Shown here: piece after piece, positions 42,042-53,363 of the stretch
Position numbering within the stretch: the stretch's first letter is position 1
Layout: the number at the start of each line of letters is the position of its first letter
Origin: Baylisascaris procyonis
Lineage: Eukaryota; Nematoda; Chromadorea; Rhabditida; Ascarididae
Direction: 5' to 3'
DNA length: 64,000 bases
Assembly (NCBI GenBank): GCA_037389465.1
Contig: JAZARR010000214.1
Location: 4,588,001 to 4,652,000 of the forward strand
Notes under the pieces: generated by a model
Database searches by the model: none
What the model saw: the letters and a program-made list of their open reading frames with translations, nothing else
Told to the model about the DNA's origin: nothing
Position numbers and translations under genes: made by a program

Positions 42042-43604
42042 TCACTGGAAGTCGTTTTTTTTTTCAGTAATTTTTCGAATCTCTTCCTCTGTCAGCTCTT
42101 TCATCACTTCAAATGTGAATCTAATTATTGCTTTTCTGGACATATGATCGATGAGGCTATGCTCATCACTAATGTATATTCTCCTGCAAGAATAAAGCAA
42201 GGCATCGCTACTTAAGAAATACATATGCTGCATCGAATACGATCATCGTATAGGTTCTTATATTGGCAAAATATGCGGGTTTCTTTTAGATGAAAGAATT
42301 TAAAAGCATATTCCTTGCATGAAATTGCCCTCTGCAACTTCTTGTCTCTCTCAAGCTTTAGCAATATTTGATTTCATTGAGCGATCATCAGGTCATCATT
42401 TAAAATGGATAACTAAATCTTCTTATATTTGCGCACTTCAAAATTAATTAAAACAAATGAGCACATGTTTCTCATGTGAATCTTGAACTAACGAGGAGAA
42501 GAGAAATAAAAAAAAATTTTTTTTAAGGGAAAAGCATAGAGAGGACAGATTGATGCAGAATAATGTCATAAGACGCCAGTAAAGAGCGTAAAAGCACATC
42601 TCATTTCGCCTGAGTGGTAAAAAAATATGGAAAGTGAAGAAATGATATGAGCGAGAAATTCTATATCCTATGGAGTATGCTAGGCGGATAATATGTACAA
42701 AGGAAATACCTAGTTATCTTTTGAAATACATTTGGATTCGATACGATTATAGCTTTTCATAGTGCTACATCTCAAACTTCAATAATCAGATCTCTTGAAG
42801 AGGTGAGGAAAGTTTTATTAATTAGTGGGATTCATAATAAACGTTCCAGCATCGATAATTGTCGTCTTATGGCTTTGCAATCTGAAAATGCCGATAATTT
42901 GCTCATTGCGGGCGAACTATTCTTTAAGAATTTAGTTGCTACAAAGTTTTGTCTAATGCTGCGTAAGGAATGTCATTGTTAGATGCTCCCAACTCAAAAG
43001 TGTTCCGATTTTCAAAGTTTTTTGAAGCAGGAAAACTATCTCTCCTTTAGGCATAAAACCAAACTGGAATTGCATTTGCAATTGATATATTCATAACGGA
43101 GTGGTAAACATTTTGTGCAACAACGATTCGCTAGCGCACTTAAAATGTGCAATTTTTGAGGACGACGAACTATTCGAATTTTTCTGGCAGCCATTGTATT
43201 CTGGAATTTTCCAAATCCCAAAAAATAGTTAAAGTTCGTGATGGGATGCATCATTGATGAATGGGAATGTATAAAAAGCGCGAAATATGCCAATACTTGA
43301 TCTACTCTTAATTTATGGAGATCTAGAGTCTGAGTGAATTTTCATGAAAGAAACAATCTACTTCGTTTGGAGATATTCCTCTCAACCATAAATGGGAAAA
43401 GGATGTTAGTGTTACGGACATAACGTGTAGCGGCTGCGTGCATCAGACCAACCAACTTCTTAAATTGCAACAAAACAATTCCATTAAATCATGCATTTGA
43501 ATTTTTATTGAACCTACCGCTTGACAAATCAAATTATTCAATTCATTTGACAAGGAGGTCGACTTGCAATCTATTCGGAATATTTTAGCATCCTCTGTCG
43601 ACAT
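42042..43604 (-). CDS. unidentified minus-strand gene, partial model
   Basis: Two good exons are visible. The 5' one (43615-43518 including leader) follows TTTCCAG, has an ATG at 43604, reads MSTEDAKIFRIDCKSTSLSN and on to LICQA, and ends at a GTAGGT donor in phase 0. The 3' one (42183-42042) follows CTTGCAG, reads RIYISDEHSLIDHMSRKAII then FTFEVMKELTEEEIRKITEK, and stops at TGA. A small piece at 42881-42843 (TTTTCAG acceptor, LQSHKTTIIDAG, GTTTAT donor) joins the last exon in phase, but the first exon does not join it, so at least one exon is missing or misjudged. The 3' part is helical and charged. No family recognised. Confidence 0.4.
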
Positions 43605-43726
43605 AGATGAATGAACTGGAAATTTTTTTTTTAGAAAGAGACGTTCATGGTGCAAATCACTGCACTCATTATGGTTTATGGCTCCAGGACAGTGGTTCCT
43701 AAGTAGGTAAGGAGAGGCATGCAACA

Positions 43727-43779
<53 letters not shown>

Positions 43780-45733
43780 GAATGTTGGATGGATGGGCAA
43801 ATATGTAGATGTATAAACACGCATAGATGCGATTCCTCGCTATGCAAATTGCAAATGCCTATTTGTAAGCCATCGTAAAAAAAGCCTGAAATCAACCATA
43901 CATGGAATATTGCTCTCAACCACCATTAAAGGCTATAATTTACACAGTATCATGCGATAATAGACCTTCATGAAGTTAATACGTCAATATTAGTGAAAAA
44001 AAAAGCATTACAAAGCATTATTATAGGTAACTACGGCGAACAAATTCTTCAGCTACTTTAATGTTTGATTTTTTGTTCTCATTCTAGGTTTTCGTTTGCT
44101 TCGTCTGAATTCTTTGATAGCGAATCATCTCGAAATTTTTGCTAATTAGAAGCAATCTTTGCCTATCTAATTGCAGCATTGTTTTTTTGTTTTTTTTTTT
44201 TTTTGAAAATGTAACAACTATGAATCTAAATATTAATGGTAATTTTCTGATCAGTAGTTTCAATATAATATGCAATTAATTATGCATCAAAATCATACAA
44301 CTAGAACTTTCGACGGTGTAATTTTTGATAATGCTCAAAAAGAGTGTTAATGCTCATCAAAAGGGGTTTTAGTCAGCGATTAGAGTTCCCACATTTTTTG
44401 ATCGTACGAAAGCAACGATTGATGAACGGCTAAAGAAAGTGCAATTTTCCTTATTGTTCCTTATGTATTTGATATTTAGGTGTGTAATCATAGCTTTGAT
44501 AAGTTCAACATATCACAGTGATGTTAGCATTGAGAGATTAGCGAACAGGTAAACTAACGAACAGGTATAAACAGGTAAGAGCATTCATATCGGTGTCATT
44601 AATTAGCCACAGCAATGGAAAGACTCTCATTGTGAATTCTATCGAAGCTGAAGGTGATGAATGATGCGGTGATTTTTTTTTTTTTTTTTTTGCAACTACC
44701 AAAGAAATGTAAGTTCCACTGGAAATTTGCAGTTGAAATAGTCTAGGCAAAAAAAAAAATCTACTCGAAATAAATGGAAACTGAAGGTTACATTTTGTCA
44801 GAATGACACACAAATCTTACGACATCGTAACGATTTTTTGAGTATGAAGGCAGGCAAATAAAGCAATTGCATCCCATTTTTTATTCCGTTAAAGGAGAAG
44901 TGAATTGTTTCATCGAATTTTATTTAATAAATTCGCAATAACTACTCTAAAAAATGTCGCTATTCTGTGTGCTTAGTTTTGTTCTTTCTTCTAAAATTAA
45001 AGTGCACGTAATCACACGGAATATGCAATCTCGGACAGCGCCGCCTTAACGAGGTATGATCTAAGATGGGCGGGTGACGATATCATTTCGCGTCGGCTAC
45101 AAAACCAGTGATGTTGTGAATTAGACTCTCAGATAGCTAGGTAGGCGGTGCATAGCTGAAGAATAGCTAGATGGTGACTAGGTTATAGTGCTTCGGCATT
45201 TTTGTAAACGGACGATGAGATAGTCTTCTGAACATTATTTGTTTATATTTTAGTACGCATAGCTATTACCTATCGCATTGACCATCGACCTTTTCATCTC
45301 ACACCATTCATCAAACCTCTATCGCAAATTATTACCACCCCATCTGCCTTTCTATTCCACCTCCGCCCCTCCCACACCTAATTTTCGATACTTTTCTGTT
45401 GCATGATGGCGTTACCCGAATAGACTCCGCCATGGCTATCTTATGTCGATTGAATCCGTCATCGTTGCACAGATCCAACCATCCTTCGCATCAGTCACCT
45501 CTCGCGCAGCTTGGTTGATGGATCTGAAAACCCTTTCTTTCCTTCACCATGTTGTTTGTGCAAGAAAGCCTCATCGACCCAGAAACTTTCCAATCCCTTC
45601 TCCCGCTAGCGTGTTCATCGCCCTTCTGCGCTCCCTGCTGTCTCCTCATTACGTTCGTAGCCCTCAATGGTAGGCGAACGACATCGAGTGCATTTGTACA
45701 GTGCTGAACGAATAACGTTAAAGACTGTTACAG
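43605..45733. other. region without a supported gene, upstream of the chemoreceptor
   Basis: Contains a (TA)n palindrome, several poly-T runs (44190, 44670) and a more GC-rich stretch at 45290-45670 with a 76-codon plus-strand ORF (45443-45673) that shows no motif. The GC-rich part may be promoter or 5' leader of the chemoreceptor. Confidence 0.4.
43719..43790. repeat. (TA)n tract with inverted flanks
   Basis: TA repeat from about 43731 to 43778 with one G. The left flank GCAACACTCATATA and the right flank TATATGAATGTTGG pair over about 12 bases with one mismatch. Confidence 0.85.
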
Positions 45734-48700
45734 ATGAGTGTACTCTCGGCGATCCTTACTATCAATACACATCTAACGCTTATTTTGAGTGCAATCCCAA
45801 ATATGGCATTGATATACCTCAGCTTCACAAGTCATGTACCAGAAATTCGAGGATTTAGAGTGATTATTGCGGCACAATCGATAACGGAAATTCTAACCTC
45901 TGTTGAAATGTCACTCACTGAAATGGTAATTTCCATTCAACAATGTTCACCATTAAATTGCATATCTGCAAAGTTGTGTACTTAATAGAATTTTTATGAT
46001 GCACGTTTATTGGCCACTGATCTTCCACTCGCCACACCAAAAAAAAAAAATATAAACTGAAAACTGCTAACTTTGATCACTATCCAATCACATAGATATA
46101 TGGTATTCCCGCAAAATAAATAAAATTGAATGGAAGCTTAAATGTGCTAGCATTTAATTTGGAAAAAATTCAGGGTATCTTCGAATTCGCTAATAAAATC
46201 TACGTATTTATGGTTGGTATTATCGTCGCTGTGCCATCTGTCACTTTAATACTTTATGGTGTGCACAATTTCTTGGTCAACATCAATATATGCCTCATAC
46301 CAGTCGTCTTCTTGTATCGTTTTGCTCACATATGCGAGTAAGTTTCGTTCAAAGTTTGAGCATAAATGTTCAAATGAATAAAGCTTACATATTGATCTAT
46401 TTGCAATCATTTACACTCATCGATTGATTATCAGTCCACCGATTAAGTAATACATGCTTTCACATGAACTATACGAGGGGGATGAGGAAGAGCAGAGGAA
46501 GAAAGTTTCATTTTACGATCGCAAAACGCATCAACCAAGTACTATACTACCGGAGGAATAGATAAGCATTCTCTCGTAAATTCATTTGAGAAAGGTTCTT
46601 GAATTCGCATCAAATGAGTATGCAGTCAACTAAGCACCGCGCAGACGCACCCATACATGCGCGAACAAACACATACCATGCTCAGTCTGCGCAGGTGCAA
46701 GTGCATGCGCTAGCGCGGAAGCACAAACACGCAGGCGCGCATCGCGCAGAATATACTATGTACAGACTATGGACACATATGCGCGCGCATTTAACGCATA
46801 TACGCGCAGATATCGACAACGTACAACGACATGCACGCACACAGAAAAACTGCACGCAGAGGTATGCACGCACACGAGCACACTCACATGCACAAGCATG
46901 GACACATAGGTGCATAGACTTGATCAGACGGACACACACTATTTGAAGACGTGCATGCATGCATACGTGGTATCTGTATGCACATATGGACACTGATGCA
47001 CAAACGCCCGTGCACGCTGCGTGCAGATGCATGTCGCATTCACACATACTGTGACATGCGCGCACACGTACTCTACACATGACCCTCAGGTGTGCTGTGG
47101 AGGAAACTTCCTATAGTTTTAGATGAACAAAGCGAAGCGTGCTTAAGGCATCTAAAACCTTTCAAATGGTTTTATTTGAATTGCTATACCATCGTATTGC
47201 TAAACAACAATTAAGTAATATACAGAATTTATATTGGTGAACACTTTATTATGGGCGAAATGCATCGACGTGATTGATGATTTGCAACAGTTTGCAGCAG
47301 TCAAATGCTAAAGAAACTCTTCACACCAATCGGTGGCATTTGTATTGCTGCGGTTCTTTTCTCGACGAATGCATTCATCACAGTAGTTCATCTATCAAAC
47401 GTTAAACATTTCTATGGGAATAAAATTAACACTGTGTTGAATAAGCGAAGGACTTTACTACTCGAACTCACACTCACCTATGCGACTAATGTATGCATCT
47501 TTTTATTTCTATTGATATGCACTTGCAATAATCTTCATTTTCATATATTGCAAATCCGATGAAAAAAAAAACCGAGGTGAAAACTACATATGTTAGTATT
47601 GCCTGTTTTTTTTTTTTTTTTTGTTATCGCTTCAGACGGAAGTTCAAAATACTCGTGGTCGAAAATGACAGCCCACGATAGTATCAGCTGTGAAGTTCCC
47701 ATATATGGCTATTTCGATCGCACTGTTTTGCTGACTTCTTGCACGATTATCGTAAGCGTCAAGAAACTCCCAAATAATTGAAGTATCGCCCTGCCCACTT
47801 CAAAAATATAATTTTTATGGCGTGTTCAAGCTTCCTTGTTTAGCGCCTTACAATTATGAAGTCATTCATTGAGAGTGCTGTGATTTGAAGCATCTAAAGT
47901 CTGAATGCAGGCCTGCCTTGTAATATTGGTGGATGTTTCCAATGAGTCTTACAACAACCGCCGACTCGTGGTAAAGGCTACCTATCTACAAGAGATAACT
48001 ACATGAATCAATACAGAGACCAAACTGAGAAACAGCAGGTAACCAAATAAGATATGGTTCAGCAGCGTCGATCGAATGTCTTATGCTGTAAATGTTTATG
48101 TCGGGTTGAAGGAAACAATGCTTACAGTGAAGTGATTTTTGATGCAGGCAATATTTGGTGCTAGATGAATCCCATACCTGAATTAATTTACTGTTGGAAG
48201 CCCAAGTTCACGTTACTCTCCTTTACTCGCTTTGGTATCCCAAGAAGACAGAGCGATTCTCCTTCGACCCGTCCTTCTCCTGCCTCCTCTTCCATCGGCA
48301 GAAGTGAGGAAAGTTGATGTTAGTATGCTGGAGCTGTACGGTGAAAGTGATTGAATTTTTTGTGCATAGTTAGAGACTGTAACGCTGTCATAAAAAATTC
48401 CTCTTTGCCAAATCTTACCAGTCGCATTTTGCTGCTTTTTTAGGCAGAGGGAGCGGAAAGGGAAGGAAAGCGAGGATTTATATAATCGCCCCAATGAAAG
48501 CAATGACAAATAGTGTCTATCTTGTTGGCCTCTTGTTTACCTCTTGCTGATATTTATTTCTGGAAGTTTATGATTGAAAGAGTTGTTGTATCGCAATTTT
48601 TATTTTTAATCGTTGTTGATCTCCTTATTCCCACTGAAATTATGTGAGAAAAATTTTCGTCTTGCAGAATGATGCAAGAGATGACGAAAAGTCTGTGTTT

Positions 48701-50241
48701 ATGAAAGTTTTGATCATATTGGCCTGTTTCATTTGGGTGTTCGAACTAATCGGCTCCTATGTAATTGTTTGCACAACAACTCGAAAGATCCTGAAAAAAT
48801 TGCGGACGGCAGCAACATCGTTAAGAGCAAAGCTTCTACTCCAGCAGCTCACTACTGTCATGCTTTTACAGGTTGCTTTTTAGTTTTCCAATATATTTCA
48901 TCTAGACAGCCATATCATTGCTATTAAGCAAAGATTACATCTATAAGCTGATATTACGCTAAGAAGCGTCTTTCAATCTTAATTGTGAAGTAACTTAATT
49001 AAGGAACTCGAACTAAAAAAATGGCTAGCTAGAAAGAAGCACATAACAGCCGTACATACCACAAACACGAGGACTCCGTCATGATGAAACAAGTAATTTC
49101 TCAATGCCCGAGAGACTATTTCCTTCTCGTCCCCATACGCCTTTGAGCAAGAACGAATTTGCCTGAGGGCCTAAGGAAGAGCCTCTGTGGAGCAAATTAT
49201 CCCCACGACACAATTGAGAGCTATATTTTTCCTCCAGAGGAATCTTGTCTAGACGTTTGGAGGAAGACAATTTCTGCGGAACTGCTTGGAAAGTTGCTTT
49301 TTGTCAAATCACCTTATGTTCATTGTCGAAAACTCTTAATAACTCAATTAATCTTCAATAAAAAATTCATAAGCTATTCAAAACACAAAGACTTTTTCGT
49401 TACTATGGAAAATTTATTGGCGACAATCGTTTTTTTTTCTGAACCTCAGAATTTTTCTCAAAAATAATTAAATCCTGCTGAAAATTTTTCATTCGTTGAA
49501 TAAAAAAATGACACTATAAACTCATTGCATGAATTGCAAGTATGCGAAATGATGAAGTGAATATCACATATAAAACTTGCAAATTTTTCAATGGTTGTGG
49601 TTTTTATTTAGTTTGTTTATACAGCATTCATATCTAATTGAATATTTTATCATTCAACGAATCCTATATTGTTCACCACAACCATGAGTAAATATTTACA
49701 GATAGGTTTTTACAAGATGAAAAGGGACAACAATAAATCAGAATAATTTTCAAAAAAAAAAAACACCGAGTAAATGTTGAGTAAATTTTGTTTATGTTTC
49801 AAATTTCAGCTGAGTTATTTTTGAATTGTAAAACGTATAGCCGATAGTTCCTCTTATTAGCAATTTCTCTTTTTTTTAATAGTTTCATTAAATTCTTTTT
49901 TATTTCAGGCATCATTCCCATTAGTGTTTATGATCATACCGATAGGTTTATTCTATGTTATATCCTATACAAGCGTTAATGCGATGGAATATGGCTGTAT
50001 TGTGATGATATTATTCAATTGGCAACCCGTTGTGAATCCATTCATAACAATCTATTTTATAAGTCCATTTCGTGATAGAATTCTACGTATTATTCCATGC
50101 TATCGAAATTATGGAAATTCGCTAGTGAAATGCACTCAGATAAAACCAAATGAAAATTCTACAAGTAATGTTATACGTACTCTTGAATACGCAAAAACAA
50201 TTCATAAAAAAAGTATTGCCATCATACAATCTTATGGCTAA
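45734..50241 (+). CDS. Str/Srd-type serpentine chemoreceptor, one phase break
   Basis: Seven-transmembrane G-protein-coupled chemoreceptor of the nematode Str superfamily, expected in sensory cilia. Exons: 45734-45925, 46174-46337, 47301-47490, 47636-47751, 48668-48871 and 49909-50241, about 340 residues, the family's usual size. The ATG directly follows TTACAG. TM1-2 are in exon 1, TM3 in exon 2, TM4 in exon 3, and TM5 with the TRKILKKLRT intracellular loop in exon 5. TM7 in exon 6 has the signature FNWQPVVNPFITIYFISPFR. Exon 3 has tandem acceptors (GCAGCAG), both in frame. Exon 3 ends in phase 0 (AAT/GTATGC) but exon 4 is open only when entered in phase 1; the 145 bases between leave no room for another exon. 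This is either a sequence error, an unseen splice choice or a decayed gene. All other junctions agree. Confidence 0.82.
46640..47080. repeat. CA/CG-rich alternating simple sequence
   Basis: About 440 bases dominated by CACA, GCGC, CATGCA and CGCA words, far more GC-rich and CpG-rich than the surroundings, in intron 2 of the chemoreceptor gene. Alternating purine-pyrimidine DNA of this kind favours the Z form. ORFs read from it in either direction are artefacts of the repeat. Confidence 0.85.
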
Positions 50242-50497
50242 TAAATTCCATATAATGCATCTCAACGAAAATCGTTCAACAACGATTTTATGATATTATT
50301 GCACTATAAACGATCACGAAATAGTTCGATTTCCTCTTCCGATCGCGATAGATGATTATTCATAATATTCCATTTCGATTATCTTTCAATCTTCCGATCA
50401 TCGGCTAGAAATGCCGCAAATATAGTGAGTACAGAGATTTAGGGATTAGAAATTTAATATTTAGTAGATAAACAATTAGGTGAAAAAAAAAGTATTC

Positions 50498-50503
50498 AAT
50501 AAA
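50498..50503 (+). promoter_or_regulatory. polyadenylation signal candidate
   Basis: AATAAA 257 bases after the chemoreceptor stop, the first canonical hexamer downstream on that strand that I noticed. Confidence 0.4.
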
Positions 50504-51479
50504 TGTTTCACTTAATATTTAGCAATATTTGCATACGATTTCCTCTCGTTGCAACGTCGAAGAAATAATATCCTTTGTGAAAAGCGAGAAAACGAATATT
50601 CGCTCATCTACTTTAAACGATTTCAAGAGAAAACATCGGGCAACGATAGTGGCAAAAAAAGCGGAAATGTCGCATCCATTTTAGGAATGAAAAGAGAATG
50701 AAAAATTCGGAATTAATTTTTTCAGGTGTTCTGTTCACTTTTCTAATTTTCCATTTCTTAAAAAAAAATTCCTTTTCTGATAAAATAGAAATGAAATAAA
50801 CTGCATTGGCTGAGAATATCCTCTACTTCTCGTAATTTTATGCCTTTTGCTGTTTTGTTTGTATATTTATATTCCATATCGAAGCATATTAATGCATATA
50901 TTTATTTGTACGTATTTTACTATTGTTGATTTATTTCTTGTTAATAACTTTGCTTTCATGTTAATTGCAATATATATCGTCAGTTATTTGCAACATTACT
51001 CAAAGAAAGAAAACCTTAATAGCAAGTAAGACCTATAGCAGATAAGATGAAAATTTCGAAGAAATTCGTATAATTTACTAACGATCAGATTTCTTGCAAA
51101 TTTAAATTGTTTTTCGGCTTTTTTTTTTCAAAGAATATTTTGAGATAAACGTTTCTCATTTATATTGGTCCACTGCATTGAAAAAAAAAAAAGGAAGATG
51201 AGCTAGTAAAGAGACGACCAGAAAGAAAAAAGGATCGCCGATTTACCCGAAGAAACGATGCGCGATGAATGAAAATTACAAGTGGGACAAGCCTGTGAGA
51301 CAACGCCGAAATATCAAATGTCAATATAGCCAAAACCCGATGTTGATCCCTGATAGGATATAGCAAAACCGGATATCTCACTTTCTTAGATAATCGAACA
51401 TCCCAATGTGAGGAATGATCCTGCTGCTGCACCACAATGTGTCGTGATTCTTACAAGTTGGCGCTTTGTCTGTATGAGC

Positions 51480-51745
51480 GCATTGCATGTGTTCATTTGG
51501 TGCATGTATTTGTATGCGATGCGGTGTGTGTCTGTCTATGTGTCCGTTTGTGTCTCAGCGTATCTGATGTAACTGAGTGCAAACGTGCATGTATACGTGT
51601 ACGATTGCACGTGTCTTTTACGCATGCGTCGGCGTGTCTGTGCGTGTGTGTGTGCATGCGGTATGTATTTGAGTGTGTATTTGTGCATCTGTGCGTTTGG
51701 GTATTCGATGTTCGCACGCATGGATCAGTATGTATGCATGTCTAG
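51480..51745. repeat. TG-rich alternating simple sequence
   Basis: About 260 bases of TGTG, TGCATG, CGTG and GTAT words. It has the opposite strand bias to the CA-rich block at 46.64-47.08 kb and lies downstream of the chemoreceptor. ORFs here are repeat artefacts. Confidence 0.8.
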
Positions 51746-53363
51746 CATATTCGAATCCGCAGTCAATGAAGCCAAAGTTACGACAATTCAACTGAAAGAG
51801 ATTGCCCAACATGCTATACGAACTCTCAATTTTATCCTTCATCTTCTAGCAAATGTTTCAACACTAAACCTATCTAAAAGTTTTTCGGCAAAAGCATTCT
51901 CAACGATTTACTGAAGATAATCGCACGATTTTTAAGGACTCCCATATAATATAGAAATGCAAAAAAAGGAGATAAAAGTGCAACAAACGCTCTAAATGAT
52001 CGATAAAGAATATCATTTATCATCTTTAGTTGTGCGCTGAGTAGTCGGTTAGTTCAATTTGGTTTGTCTTATTTTTTCTAGCATAGATAAATGTGTTTGC
52101 GCCACCATTGTATCGCTTAGTTTTGATGTTATATATTTGGAATGATTTGTACATAAAACGAGTTGTATTGTTTGATTTCTCGAGTTTCACCACATGCGCA
52201 AGTTCTTTCATGCGGATAATATAGTCAATGCCGATCATATCTATCTCAATGAGTAACTCGAAAGCCGTATGAATTGTAATTAAGTAGCAATATTGCAACT
52301 AGCCATAAAAAATTCCCAAGTAAGAGGTTCAACGATGCTTGCAAACAATACCAACGTATAACAGGCAGAACGCAACATATGGGGCTGAAATTTATTAGAA
52401 ATTCGCATTTTTATTGAAGGCTTTTAACAAAAATCATCGACACTTCACATTTTACAATAAATGAACAAGTTAAGCAGAAGAACTTATATTGAAAACTAGA
52501 ATGTTCAATGATGACAATTGCAATTCCTTTAAATGCCTTTGAAATGCAAAAATGGGAATTCAAATGATGAATATATTGAGTGAGAATTGAATGTTTTCAT
52601 TGACAGAGTTTATAATAAACCTTTATAAATTGAGATACAAAGCGACGTTTTGCCATTAACTTCTGTCGTCGAAGTTTATTACTGATCATTCTTATCACTC
52701 CACTATTACTATTGAAATGACAGCTATGCATTTTTAAATGAAGTGTTTATTAATGCCAGTCATGATGTACCCATAAATGTCGCGCAAGCCATTTTGCTTA
52801 CGTTGGGAAGGGAATTCGGCTTGAATTTTGTTCAAATGATTTAGTCGGTTTGCATGCCCCTTGAAATAAGACATAAGCGGTTCACTGTTCGAAAGACGAG
52901 AAGGATTTCAGTATTTAGAAAGATTCTGTTCACTTTTGTCATTCATTGTTTTGCCAACTTATTGATATTGAGGAGTTTATTTTTATTTAAACAAAATCTA
53001 TTGTTTTGATTAAAATACCCTCCTCTCTCCATCACCCCTTTCCCTCAGCCAATGATCCAAATGAACTGGGTATAAACTTCGAACTCGGACTCTTGTCCGG
53101 TAGATCATGCTAGAGACTCAATTTAAACTCAATCTTGTATTTTCTAAACGCCTAAAGGTGTTTGTCAAAACAAAAGAACCCAAATAAAGAATGATATAGA
53201 TAGACTCTTTCCAGGTCAACTTTTTAGTTCTGTTAGCTATGAATTAATTTGTCAAACAGTGTTCGCCTTAGTGGTAATCCCCATCTCTATAAAAGCGACC
53301 TTTTATTTTAGTGCTTGGGGAGCCTCAACTGTTACAACGCTTCATTATCGTAGGTATCCCGTT

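Larger units (their letters stand above)
50242..53363. other. intergenic region between the chemoreceptor and four-TM genes
   Basis: Contains the chemoreceptor 3' flank and a TG-rich repeat. A minus-strand stretch at 52026-52298 is open for 90 codons after a TGGCTAG acceptor-like site and looks protein-like (HTAFELLIEIDMIGIDYII) but has no ATG at its start and no partner exon. Another at 51240-51435 (minus) is also open. Neither is recognised. Confidence 0.4.

Noticed and set aside
46599..47080. 115- and 132-codon ORFs on opposite strands, rich in His, Arg, Cys and Thr
   Set aside because: They are read from the CA/CG simple sequence inside chemoreceptor intron 2.
51437..51914. Cys/Val-rich and Thr/His-rich ORFs on both strands
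   Set aside because: They are translations of the TG-rich simple sequence, with no splice or family support.
53040..53110. tRNA-like stretch on the minus strand (TAGCATGATCTACCGG and GAGTTCGAA)
   Set aside because: Box-A and box-B-like words are present but the T-arm and acceptor stem do not pair, so at most it is an old tRNA-derived fragment.
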